Assembly (NCBI GenBank): GCA_946480785.1
Contig: CAMLLD010000082.1
Span: 1 to 25,997, forward strand
Origin: an uncultured Blastocatellia bacterium
GTDB lineage: Bacteria > Acidobacteriota > Blastocatellia > Pyrinomonadales > Pyrinomonadaceae
Reading direction: 5' to 3'
Length of the DNA stretch: 25,997 bases
A program made the position numbers and the translations under genes. A model generated the notes under the pieces. That model saw only the letters and a program-made list of their open reading frames with translations. It did no database searches and was not told where the DNA came from. Every line of letters starts with the position of its first letter. The stretch's first letter is position 1. Positions 1-8,224 of the stretch are shown piece by piece.

Positions 1-628
1 CGCGAACGATCGTGAAATAGAGTGGCGCTTCCGAACCGGGGCGTTCGACCTTTAACGTGACGGGTTCGCCGAGTGCGCCGCGCACGTTTTTGGAGACTTG
101 TTCGCTGGACCACTCGCGCGCGTCTTTGCCGTCGACTTCGAGAATACGATCGCCGTATTTGAGACCGAGTTTCGCTGCGGGCGTGCCTTCGACTGAGGAT
201 TGCACGTAGACGCCGTCGCGATGCTGCACGATGGTGACGCCGATGCCGTAGAAGCGCGAGTCCTGATCTTCTTTGAGCTTCTTGAATTCGCTGTAGGGGA
301 AGTAAGCCGAGTGCGGATCGAGCGTCGAGAGCATGCCCTGGATCGCGGCCTGGGTTGCTTTCTCGTGATCGATGTCGCCGGAGTAGTTGGACGTGATCGT
401 GCTGACTGCTTCGTTGTAGTCGCGTTCGATCTCGTCGGCGACGTGATAGGAGTTGGTGGCGCTGCTTCCGATTGCGGTCAGGCTGCTGAAGCGACGTTCG
501 TTACCGATGGTGCCGCCGAGGATTGCGGCCAGCAGGATGACGGCGCCGGCAGTGATAATGAACTTCCGGTTGATCGTTCTGCCTTTGTACTCTGCCGGGG
601 AATCCTTGAACTGGCGTGCAACTTCCAT
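1..628 (-). CDS. S41-family (CtpA-like) carboxy-terminal processing peptidase, N-terminal part
   Basis: Reading the reverse strand from the ATG at 626-628 gives about 209 residues that continue off the window edge, so the catalytic Ser/Lys region is not visible. Residues 23-41 form one hydrophobic anchor after a short basic N-terminus. Residues 60-110 match the N-terminal helical region of CtpA-type proteases, ending in LDPHSAYF. Residues about 125-167 are a PDZ domain with GIGV and GLKYGDRILEVDG. Proteins of this family are anchored in the inner membrane and cut unfolded or C-terminally tagged envelope proteins, with the PDZ domain recognising the substrate C-terminus. No clear Shine-Dalgarno precedes the ATG, but the anchor follows directly, so the start fits. 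The gene is divergent from the glycosyltransferase across a repeat-rich gap. The family call is firm; the substrate is unknown. Confidence 0.85.
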   Translation of the reverse strand, partial: MEVARQFKDSPAEYKGRTINRKFIITAGAVILLAAILGGTIGNERRFSSLTAIGSSATNSYHVADEIERDYNEAVSTITSNYSGDIDHEKATQAAIQGMLSTLDPHSAYFPYSEFKKLKEDQDSRFYGIGVTIVQHRDGVYVQSSVEGTPAAKLGLKYGDRILEVDGKDAREWSSEQVSKNVRGALGEPVTLKVERPGSEAPLYFTIVR

Positions 629-727
629 AGCCGAAATATAACACACGCGTTTTTGAACACCGAATTTGTAGTGTGGTTACCCGAGAAGGTTTGAACGACG
701 CAAGTTTTTCGAACGCCTCGGCGTGAG

Positions 728-842
728 GTAGCGCCGCAGGCGCGACCAGAGTAGCGCCGCAGCCGCGGCCAGAGTAGCGCCGCAGGCGCGGCTAGAGTAG
801 CGCCGCAGGCGCGGCCAGAGTAGCGCCGAAGGCGCGACTAGA
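728..842. repeat. Five tandem 23-bp repeats
   Basis: Five consecutive 23-bp units begin at 728, 751, 774, 797 and 820. Each starts GTAGCGCCG and contains the short palindrome GCGCCG(C/A)AGGCGC or a close variant. Units differ by one to four bases and there are no spacers, so this is a minisatellite and not a CRISPR array. The last unit is also the outer part of the left arm of the large inverted repeat that follows. Confidence 0.9.
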
Positions 843-1055
843 AGGTAGCCAGGGGTGAGCGCGAGCGAAGCGAGCGCGCAACCCCTGGATCATTTGGAGA
901 AACAATGGAGGCCCGAAGGGCCGACAGACACGGAGCGTGCAACGTGTCTATCGCCCGTTCCGGGCTGGTCCCTCTGCCGTTGCGATCCAGGGGCAGCGTG
1001 CTCGCTTTGCTCGCACTCGCCCCTGGCTACCTTCTGGCCGCGCCTTCGGCGCTTC
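820..1055. repeat. Large nested inverted repeat (about 72-nt arms) with internal hairpins
   Basis: The left arm 820-891 is the imperfect reverse complement of 984-1055; the core 841-891 against 984-1034 differs at only a handful of positions. Each arm core is bounded by CCAGGGG and CCCCTGG, so each arm can also fold on itself. The 92-nt interior carries three more stem pairs: GGCCC-GAA-GGGCC (910-922, after one shared G), GACACG/CGTGTC (927-932 with 943-948) and GCCCG-TTC-CGGGC (953-965). No convincing protein is encoded. It fills most of the gap between two divergent genes. It could be a palindromic dispersed element or a structured RNA; the sequence alone does not decide. Confidence 0.85.
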
Positions 1056-1180
1056 TTAATACCGCAACTGCACATGCCGTTTTCTACAGCTCCGGCACTG
1101 CAACTTCCACGCTATCGATCAGCGTGAGGCTGCGGCTCTGCCGCAAAACGCGCTGTGGTATAGTGCGGGGGAGCACCTGA

Positions 1181-2104
1181 ATGTCCGCGTCTCTCTCGGT
1201 CGTTATTCCTGCGTATAACGAGGCGGCCCGCTTGGGGAATACCCTGACGGCGGTCGTAAACTATTTGCGCCAGAGTTGGCCCGACGCGGAGGTGATCGTC
1301 GTCGACGACGGCTCAACCGATAATACCGCGAGTCTCGCGCGTGAAGTCCTGAACGACACCGCCGGCATACACACCAGCGCTCACAACACCGGCGGCTTAA
1401 ACAGCAGCGCTCGCAACACTGGTGACATAAACAGCACCGCTCACAACCCCGGCAGCCGCGAGACCGACACCCACCCCGGTGGCATACACAGCACCGGCGC
1501 AGACAACAGCGCACACGGCCTGCGCACTTCCGTCATTACTTACAAATCAAACCTCGGCAAAGGACGTGCGGTGCGACTCGGACTGCTCGCCGCGCGCGGT
1601 GAGGTCGCACTCTTTTCCGACGCCGATCTTTCAACGCCCATCACTGAAACTCCAAAACTCGTCGATCCAATCCTGAACGGACAATTCGACGTGACGTTTG
1701 GCTCGCGTGCCCTCGATCGCAAACTGATCGGCGTGCATCAGCCGTGGCGACGCGAACAGGGCGGCCGCGTCTTCAACCTCGCGGTGCGCCTCGCGACGGG
1801 CTTGCCGTTCTGGGACACGCAATGCGGCTTCAAAGCGTTTCGCATGAGCGTGTGCCGGCCGCTGGTCGAAGCCGCGACGGTCGATCGCTTCGGGTTTGAC
1901 GTCGAACTGTTGTATCTCGCGTTTCGCGCGGGGCTGAGGTTGAAGGAAGTGCCGGTGCGTTGGGACCACAACGAAGGCAGCACCGTGAGCCTGGCGAGCG
2001 ACAGCTTCAAAATGTTAAGCGAGGTGGGATTGATCAGGCAGCAGACACGGCGCGGAGTTTATGATGCCGCGATTCGCGCGGTGCACGATCTCGCAAACAA
2101 GTAA
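1181..2104 (+). CDS. Family 2 glycosyltransferase (polyprenyl/dolichyl-phosphate hexosyltransferase type) with in-frame repeat insert
   Basis: This 307-residue protein is a GT-A fold enzyme expected to move a sugar from a nucleotide sugar onto a polyprenyl phosphate at the cytoplasmic face of the membrane. Visible motifs are [12 protein letters not shown] (7-18), [10 protein letters not shown] (40-49), [16 protein letters not shown] (126-141), the metal-binding DAD in SDADLSTP (146-153), FGSR (173-176) and DTQCGFKAF (212-220). The set resembles the ALG5/DPM1 group. There is no C-terminal membrane domain. Residues 59-108 are five 10-residue repeats rich in Asn, Ser, Thr, His and Gly, inserted before a conserved strand. 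A GGGGGAG ribosome site lies about 7 nt before the ATG and a TATAGT hexamer at 1159-1164. The acceptor and sugar cannot be told from sequence. Confidence 0.88.
   Translation: MSASLSVVIPAYNEAARLGNTLTAVVNYLRQSWPDAEVIVVDDGSTDNTASLAREVLNDTAGIHTSAHNTGGLNSSARNTGDINSTAHNPGSRETDTHPGGIHSTGADNSAHGLRTSVITYKSNLGKGRAVRLGLLAARGEVALFSDADLSTPITETPKLVDPILNGQFDVTFGSRALDRKLIGVHQPWRREQGGRVFNLAVRLATGLPFWDTQCGFKAFRMSVCRPLVEAATVDRFGFDVELLYLAFRAGLRLKEVPVRWDHNEGSTVSLASDSFKMLSEVGLIRQQTRRGVYDAAIRAVHDLANK
1355..1504 (+). repeat. 30-bp tandem repeat array (5 units) inside the glycosyltransferase gene
   Basis: Units start at 1355, 1385, 1415, 1445 and 1475 and stay in frame, giving [40 protein letters not shown] and [10 protein letters not shown]. 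The first three are close copies; the fourth is the most diverged. A partial unit (NSAH) follows. The 30-bp unit length keeps the frame whatever the copy number. Confidence 0.9.
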
Positions 2105-2178
2105 CTCAGACTTGTTTCAAAGCGCACAACCGAACGCAACGAACTGAGGAGAACTTATTAAGCCGGAACGGCTAAGCA

Positions 2179-2253
2179 AGAACTACCTCGCCGCACGAGA
2201 ATTACCGCGCCGCGCGAGAACTACCCGATGTCGTGAGATCTACCGCGCCGGCG
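2179..2253. repeat. Four 19-bp tandem repeats at the convergent end of the glycosyltransferase and atpC
   Basis: Units begin at 2179, 2198, 2217 and 2236, each opening AGAA(C/T)TACC or AGATCTACC and followed by a GC-rich half. The last unit runs over the atpC stop codon (2240-2242), so the final atpC codons lie within the repeat. The 135-bp gap between the two converging genes shows no clear hairpin-plus-T-tract terminator; the best is a weak 5-bp AGCCG/CGGCT stem near 2161-2173. Confidence 0.7.
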
Positions 2254-2650
2254 ACGCGAGCTGCAACCGCACCACTGATCGCTCCAACTTCGCGCGCGCG
2301 ACTTCAAAATCTTCTTCCGTTCCGTTCCACGTGTTCAATTGCTTCTCGAGCCGCTCGCGCGAGAGCCGCGCACGCCCCGCGTCGATCTCTTCCGGACGCT
2401 CCGCCACTTCCGCCAGTACCGACACGTGATCGTCGCGCACTTCAACAAACCCACCCGACACGTGCAACGGAAAACTCTTTCCCTCTTGCACGTAGGTCAG
2501 CACGCCCGTCTGAAGCTGCGAAATCAATGGCGTGTGTCCCGGCAAAATTCCCAGTTCACCACCGAGGCCCGGCACCGTGACTATATCAACCGGCTCCGCA
2601 AGCACACGCCGTTCAGGTGTAACTACTTCGAGCTGAATCTTCTCTGCCAT
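2240..2650 (-). CDS. atpC: F1Fo ATP synthase epsilon subunit
   Basis: The 136-residue product has the usual epsilon length. It shows the N-terminal beta-sandwich (IQLEVVTPERRVL at about 5-17, and LGILPGHTPLISQLQTGVL at about 32-50) followed by two C-terminal helices (about 85-130, with RARLSRERLEKQL). Epsilon sits on the central stalk of F1, couples gamma to the c-ring, and in many bacteria restrains ATP hydrolysis through its C-terminal helices. The ATG lies 8 bp after the atpD stop with no obvious ribosome site of its own, suggesting translational coupling. The last codons overlap a 19-bp tandem repeat, so the extreme C-terminus may vary between strains. Confidence 0.96.
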   Translation of the reverse strand: MAEKIQLEVVTPERRVLAEPVDIVTVPGLGGELGILPGHTPLISQLQTGVLTYVQEGKSFPLHVSGGFVEVRDDHVSVLAEVAERPEEIDAGRARLSRERLEKQLNTWNGTEEDFEVARAKLERSVVRLQLASPAR

Positions 2651-2658
2651 AGTTAGAG

Positions 2659-4203
<1,545 letters not shown>

Positions 4204-4313
4204 CTATAAAGGCGAACAAAACTGGCAGGTTTAAGAGCCGCACAAGATAGCACACCCTCTCAGATCAACCAAATCCGTAATAAAACCGCTGCTTTCCTAC
4301 ATCGAAACTTTAG

Positions 4314-4336
4314 TTGTACTAGCCTCGTAGTACAAT
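4314..4336 (+). promoter_or_regulatory. Palindromic operator overlapping the GntR promoter -10
   Basis: TTGTACTA (4314-4321) and TAGTACAA (4328-4335) form a perfect 8-bp inverted repeat separated by 6 bp. The right half overlaps a good -10 hexamer, TACAAT (4331-4336). The GntR ATG starts only 7 nt after that hexamer with no Shine-Dalgarno, so the mRNA is probably leaderless. A repressor bound here would block RNA polymerase. By position and symmetry, autoregulation by the adjacent GntR protein is likely; this is an inference. Confidence 0.7.
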
Positions 4337-4343
4337 TACGCGA

Positions 4344-4742
4344 ATGTCACAGATCTTCTCATTGAGCCCTTCGCACCCGATGCCGTTGTACGCGCAACTG
4401 ACGCGCGCGATCCGCTTTGCGATCGCCACCGGCAAGCTGCGGGTCGGGGAACAACTGCCAACCGTCCGCCAACTGGCAGTCGAGCTGCGCGTCAACGCCA
4501 ACACGGTTGCCAAGGTCTACACCGAGTTGGAACGCAACGGAATCCTCGAGACACGAAGAGGCGTGGGAACGTTTGTGAGCGCCCGCCATTTCGCCGCAAA
4601 CCATCGCGAAGAACATGAAAAGCATCTGCACGAACTGATCGATCGCTTTATCGAAGAAGCCGGCGCCATGGGTTTTTCAGTCGACGATTTGCTTGACCAA
4701 CTTCAAAGCCGGCGCAAGAAGGAGCCTAAGAAAAATGTCTAG
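4344..4742 (+). CDS. GntR-family transcriptional regulator, YtrA type
   Basis: The 132-residue protein has an N-terminal winged helix-turn-helix of the GntR class (about 13-80): PLYAQLTRAIRFAIATGKL, GEQLPTVRQLA, VNANTVAKVYTELE and the wing ETRRGVGTFV. The C-terminal part is only about 50 residues of helix (EEHEKHLHELIDRFIEEA) and has no ligand-binding domain. That short form defines the YtrA subgroup, which usually represses a neighbouring membrane or ABC transport operon. The stop overlaps the start of the slipin gene by 8 bp, so the two are cotranscribed and coupled. The palindrome directly upstream is the likely binding site. Confidence 0.9.
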   Translation: MSQIFSLSPSHPMPLYAQLTRAIRFAIATGKLRVGEQLPTVRQLAVELRVNANTVAKVYTELERNGILETRRGVGTFVSARHFAANHREEHEKHLHELIDRFIEEAGAMGFSVDDLLDQLQSRRKKEPKKNV

Positions 4743-5670
4743 TCCCATCACCAGCCTGATCCAAACCAGGAGTAACTTACCTTCGGTCGAGACACCGCGA
4801 GTCAACATCGTTTCCGCTGTGGCGTTTTTAACGCCGGCGCTGCTCGGCGCGCTTATGTTTTGGACGACATTGAATGCCGCGCCGCTCGTCATCGGCATCT
4901 TTCTCGGACTGTTGCTCGCGCAGTCGCCGAAGATCGCGCGGCAGTGGGAACGCGCCGTGGTGTTGCGGTTGGGGCGCTACGTCGGTCTGCGTGGTCCAGG
5001 TTTGTTTTGGATCATTCCCTTCGTCGACACGATTTCGGCGTGGGTGGACCAACGAGTGATCACGACGAGTTTTGCCGCGGAAGAGACACTGACGTCCGAC
5101 ACGGTTCCCGTGAACGTCGACGCAGTGCTCTTCTGGATGGTCTACGATCCGGAGAAAGCCGCGCTCGAAGTACAGAACTATCCGCAGGCAGTTAGCTGGG
5201 CCGCGCAAACCGCGCTGCGCGACATCATCGGCCGCACTTCGTTAACGGATCTACTGCGCGGCCGCGAACGGATCGAAGAAGAGTTGCAGCAGTTGATCGA
5301 TGAACGTTCGAACCCGTGGGGCGTGACAGTGCAATCGGTCGAGATGCGCGACGTGATCATTCCGGCGGCGTTGCAGGACGCGATGTCGCGCGAGGCGCAG
5401 GCCGCACGCGAGAAGCAGGCGCGCATCATCCTCGGCCAGGCAGAAGTGGAGATTGCAAATTCATTCGAAAAGGCCGCTCAATCGTATCGCGACAACCCGA
5501 CAGCGCTGCACCTGCGCGCGATGAACATGTTGTATGAGGGCCTGAAAGAAAAGGGCGCCCTGATGCTCGTCCCGAGCAGCGCGGTGGAATCGATGGGCAT
5601 GGGCGGCCTCCTCGGCGCCGCCGCCCTGCGTCAGCAAACCTTAACCGGTAGCGATGAAGTGCCTGAGTAA
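4735..5670 (+). CDS. Stomatin-like SPFH-domain membrane protein (slipin)
   Basis: With the ATG at 4735 the product is 311 residues. This start is chosen over an upstream TTG at 4693 because AAGGAG (4719-4724) sits 10 nt before it. Two hydrophobic stretches (about 25-42 and 47-63) form an N-terminal hairpin or two membrane segments. The SPFH/band-7 domain follows (about 66-235): ERAVVLRLGRYVGLRGPGLFWIIPFVD, then VPVNVDAVLFWMVYDPEKA and LRDIIGRTSLTDLL, with the family's VEMRDVIIP and an Ala/Glu-rich coiled coil (212-250). SPFH proteins oligomerise at the membrane and organise lipid domains or associated proteases. No NfeD partner gene is adjacent. A strong terminator follows. Confidence 0.92.
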   Translation: MSSPITSLIQTRSNLPSVETPRVNIVSAVAFLTPALLGALMFWTTLNAAPLVIGIFLGLLLAQSPKIARQWERAVVLRLGRYVGLRGPGLFWIIPFVDTISAWVDQRVITTSFAAEETLTSDTVPVNVDAVLFWMVYDPEKAALEVQNYPQAVSWAAQTALRDIIGRTSLTDLLRGRERIEEELQQLIDERSNPWGVTVQSVEMRDVIIPAALQDAMSREAQAAREKQARIILGQAEVEIANSFEKAAQSYRDNPTALHLRAMNMLYEGLKEKGALMLVPSSAVESMGMGGLLGAAALRQQTLTGSDEVPE

Positions 5671-5677
5671 AGACTGG

Positions 5678-5723
5678 AGCCCGCGCAGATATGTTCACGC
5701 TCCTGATATCTGCGCGGGCTTTT
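5678..5723 (+). terminator. Rho-independent terminator after the GntR-slipin operon
   Basis: AGCCCGCGCAGATAT (5678-5692) pairs perfectly with ATATCTGCGCGGGCT (5706-5720): a 15-bp stem with a 13-nt loop, followed by a short T-run ending at 5723. It begins 7 bp after the slipin stop codon. Confidence 0.88.
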
Positions 5724-5787
5724 CGTTGGCGGTTGGGAGAACTTTGCGTGAAACGTGGTGTGGCCCGTCCGGTGTGCTTTTAGAAAC

Positions 5788-5920
5788 AACATACATGTTC
5801 GAATACATGTTTGACGTGATCGTTAATGAGGTTGGGAAGCTTACGGCGATGGTTTGAAAGCTCGAAGCGAAAGCTGATAAGCAATTCGAGGGGCTTGACT
5901 TGATCGCGTTCGCGCAAGTC
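5788..5920 (+). pseudogene. Possible decayed small ORF with an internal TGA
   Basis: From the ATG at 5794 a frame reads MFEYMFDVIVNEVGKLTAMV, meets TGA at 5855-5857, then stays open as KLEAKADKQFEGLDLIAFAQ and about 19 more residues to a TGA near 5970. The composition on both sides (amphipathic, Lys/Glu-rich) looks protein-like. No ribosome site is obvious and no family is recognised. Two ATACATGTT copies (5791-5799, 5803-5811) overlap its start. It may equally be chance reading in non-coding DNA. Confidence 0.2.
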
Positions 5921-5992
5921 AGGACTGCGCGCCGCGCCGTCAAACATGCTGTGAGTTTTAACTTGCAACGATGAATTCACGTCAAACCTTCG

Positions 5993-6034
5993 CTATAGCA
6001 GCGCAGTTCTTCACTATAGCAGCGCAGTTCTTCA
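5993..6034. repeat. Two perfect tandem copies of a 21-bp sequence
   Basis: The 21 bp at 5993-6013 (CTATAGCAGCGCAGTTCTTC plus A) is repeated exactly at 6014-6034. It lies in the 440-bp gene-free stretch between the slipin terminator and the small acidic gene at 6166. Apart from this repeat and the possible decayed ORF, I see no tRNA, strong hairpin or clear promoter there. Confidence 0.85.
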
Positions 6035-6165
6035 AGCGAGCACATAAAACCTCGCCAGGATCTTCTCAACTCCAGTCAAAGCTTCCTCGCTCTGCAAGAA
6101 AACATGTCAGCGCGAAGCGAACCACAGGAGAGATGAGGAAATCCGTGTGACTGCCTCAATAAAGG

Positions 6166-6435
6166 CTAAACCTCGGGGTCGATGCGGATTTTCATGCGCT
6201 GGAGGACCTGGAGGTCTTCTTCGGTGAGATTGAGGTTGGCGGCTTCGCTGTCGGATTCATCGTCGCCCGCGTGAGGACGCAACCCAATCTCCAGCCGCAG
6301 GGTCAGTTCCATCTCGTAACCGGCTTCGCGCAGACGCTCGATCGCCTCCGCCACTTTCGTCGAATTCTCGACCGATTCGTTGATCGCGCTGCCGATTTCG
6401 CGAACTATCTCTTTTGCTTCGTCGTCGATTTCCAA
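6166..6435 (-). CDS. Small acidic helical protein of unknown function
   Basis: An 89-residue, strongly acidic product. A stop lies five codons upstream of the TTG at 6435, which is therefore the furthest possible start; no good ribosome site is seen. Residues 1-40 form an amphipathic helix (EAKEIVREIGSAINESVENS). VAEAIERLREAGYEMELTLRLEIGLR (about 28-53) resembles a helix then strand, and the C-terminus NLTEEDLQVLQRMKIRIDP reads as a helix. There are no cysteines, membrane segments or signal peptide. The codon use matches the neighbours, which supports a real gene. It is divergent from phosphofructokinase. I do not recognise the family. Confidence 0.65.
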   Translation of the reverse strand: MEIDDEAKEIVREIGSAINESVENSTKVAEAIERLREAGYEMELTLRLEIGLRPHAGDDESDSEAANLNLTEEDLQVLQRMKIRIDPEV

Positions 6436-6519
6436 AGTGCTCGTATGCTACGCCAAATCAGTGGCGACTACAATTCCTAATCGGCAATTGGTATTTGGCA
6501 ATGGTAGACTGTTCAACAC

Positions 6520-7632
6520 ATGTACGGAACGATCGGCATCCTGACAGGAGGCGGCGATGCGCCGGGTCTCAACGCCGTAATTCGCGCGGTCGTCAAGACC
6601 GCAAGTTGCGAACACGGCATGCGCGTGATCGGCATCGAAGACGGCTTCGAAGGACTACTCGGCGCAACCAAAACACGTCTTCTGTCACCGAGCGAAGTAC
6701 GCGGACTACTGCCGCGCGGCGGCACGATTCTCGGCACACGCAACCGCGGCTTCTTCGTCGAACGCGCCCGTGAAGGCGGTAAGCGCAGCGTCGAAAGCGT
6801 CTACGAAGAAGCACTCGCGAACATGCACGTGATCGGCATCGACGCACTCGTGGTCCTTGGTGGCGAAGGCACGTTGACGATCGCGAACGAGTTTGACAAG
6901 CGTGGCATTCCAGTCTGCGGCGTGCCGAAAACGATCGACAACGATCTCGCGTGCACCGAACTCACGTTCGGTTTCGTGACCGCGCTCGACATCGCCACCG
7001 AAGCGTTGGACCGTTTGCACACGACCGCCGAGTCGCACGATCGGGTGATGATCCTCGAGGTGATGGGCCGACACGCCGGTTGGATCGCGCTGCATTCAGG
7101 CATCGCCGGCGGCGCGGACGTGATCCTGATTCCGGAGATTCCCTTCTCGCTCGAAACGGTCGCCAACAAGATTCGCACACGCGATCTCGCGGGCTCGAAT
7201 TTTAGTATTATCGTCGTCGCCGAAGGAGCGATCGAGATCGGCCACGACCTGGTCTACCAGGACCAGGGCGACGCATTGCGCGCGCCGCGTCTCGGCGGCA
7301 TCGGTCAACACCTTCAGCACGATCTGGAGAAGGCCACCGGCCGCGAGACGCGCTGCGTTGTGCTGGGCCACCTGCAACGCGGCGGACGCCCCAACGCCTT
7401 CGATCGCATGCTGGCGACAAACTTCGGCTCGTGCGCGGTCCGTGCGCTAGCGAACGGAGAACACGGCATAATGGTGGCATTACAAGCAGGCGACGTCGTT
7501 TCGGTTCCCCTGACTGAGGCGATAAAGAACACGAAAACGGTGCCCCCTGAAGGGCAGCTCGTACGGACAGCGCGTGACACGGGAATTTCCTTTGGCGCTC
7601 CCGACGAAGCCAATTATCATAAGCCGCTATAG
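6520..7632 (+). CDS. pfkA: 6-phosphofructokinase, group III type
   Basis: The 370-residue protein phosphorylates fructose 6-phosphate to the 1,6-bisphosphate in glycolysis. Motifs include LTGGGDAPGLNAVIRA (8-23), GTRNRGFF (72-79), LGGEGT (113-118), PKTIDND (136-142, catalytic Asp and substrate Thr), MGRHAGWIA (182-190) and the C-terminal HLQRGGRPNAFDR. In the E. coli enzyme the positions that track the phosphoryl donor are the Gly of GGDG and the Gly before TIDND. Here the first is kept as Gly (ATP-like), while the second is Lys (as in PPi-dependent and actinobacterial enzymes). ATP use is the better guess, but the signature is mixed. A TAGACT hexamer ends 9 nt before the ATG and there is no Shine-Dalgarno. 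greA follows 13 bp downstream. Confidence 0.95.
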   Translation: MYGTIGILTGGGDAPGLNAVIRAVVKTASCEHGMRVIGIEDGFEGLLGATKTRLLSPSEVRGLLPRGGTILGTRNRGFFVERAREGGKRSVESVYEEALANMHVIGIDALVVLGGEGTLTIANEFDKRGIPVCGVPKTIDNDLACTELTFGFVTALDIATEALDRLHTTAESHDRVMILEVMGRHAGWIALHSGIAGGADVILIPEIPFSLETVANKIRTRDLAGSNFSIIVVAEGAIEIGHDLVYQDQGDALRAPRLGGIGQHLQHDLEKATGRETRCVVLGHLQRGGRPNAFDRMLATNFGSCAVRALANGEHGIMVALQAGDVVSVPLTEAIKNTKTVPPEGQLVRTARDTGISFGAPDEANYHKPL

Positions 7633-7645
7633 AGAGGTTGAATCG

Positions 7646-8143
7646 TTGTCATCACCACAGGGAACAATCAAAGAAAAGCTCCAGTCAGAGCTCGACGAGC
7701 TGGAAACAGAACTGCGGATCCACCTGCCGAAGGAAATCAAGCGCGCACTCGAGTTTGGCGATTTGCGTGAGAACTCGGAATATCGCGCGGCGCTCGACCG
7801 GCAGAACGTGGTGAAGGCGCGCATCGTGGAGTTGCGCCAGCGCATCAGTGAGATCGCGTCGATCGATCCGAACAAAGTGCCGCGCGATAAAGCGTCATAC
7901 GGTTCGACACTAGTGCTTTACGACGGTGAAAAGGATGAAGAAGTCACTTACCGGCTGGTGACGCCCGAGGAGAGCGACCCCGCCCAGGGCCTGATCTCGA
8001 CTACGTCGCCGGTCGGACGCAGCCTGATGGGCAAGCAGGAAGGCGACGAAGTCGTGGTCCGAACCCCGGCGGGCGCTCGGACGTTTGAAATCCGGCAGTT
8101 GCGAACACTACACGACGACTTGGAGGCAAATTCGGAAGGGTAA
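7646..8143 (+). CDS. greA: Transcription elongation factor GreA
   Basis: GreA enters the RNA polymerase secondary channel and stimulates cleavage of backtracked RNA. The N-terminal antiparallel coiled coil (about 8-75) carries the catalytic acidic tip GDLRENSEY (38-46). The FKBP-like C-terminal domain (about 85-155) contains TYRLVTPEESDP, SPVGRSLMGKQEGDEVVV and the closing strand TFEIRQL. I choose the TTG at 7646, with AGAGAGG 8 nt upstream, giving 165 residues (usual about 158). A frame extension back to 7574 would overlap phosphofructokinase and add residues unlike the family. The gene follows pfkA closely and is likely cotranscribed with it. Confidence 0.95.
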   Translation: MSSPQGTIKEKLQSELDELETELRIHLPKEIKRALEFGDLRENSEYRAALDRQNVVKARIVELRQRISEIASIDPNKVPRDKASYGSTLVLYDGEKDEEVTYRLVTPEESDPAQGLISTTSPVGRSLMGKQEGDEVVVRTPAGARTFEIRQLRTLHDDLEANSEG

Positions 8144-8160
8144 CGTTTCTGTGTATTCTG

Positions 8161-8188
8161 TAGACTTCCGACGGTTTTCAGGCATAAT
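8161..8188 (+). promoter_or_regulatory. Candidate sigma-70 promoter before the phosphatidyltransferase gene
   Basis: TAGACT (8161-8166) and CATAAT (8183-8188) are spaced by 16 bp, matching 4/6 and 5/6 of the consensus. The site lies just after greA. A GAGGAG sequence follows but sits about 16 nt before the ATG at 8225, further than usual. Confidence 0.5.
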
Positions 8189-8224
8189 CACATCCCGCGA
8201 ACGAGGAGAAACGTAACCTAACAA

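Noticed and set aside
200..694. A 164-codon plus-strand frame
   Set aside because: It is antisense to the S41 protease, whose PDZ and anchor regions are clear on the other strand.
728..842. CRISPR-like repeat array
   Set aside because: The 23-bp units are head-to-tail without spacers and no cas genes are present; it is a minisatellite.
855..1180. Open frames of about 90 codons through the inverted-repeat region
   Set aside because: They simply read through the palindromic repeat, have no ribosome site, and the translated sequence is repeat-derived with no protein-like features.
1181..2104. bshA (bacillithiol glycosyltransferase)
   Set aside because: BshA is a GT4/GT-B enzyme; this protein has GT2 motifs (DDGS, DAD) and resembles ALG5/DPM1.
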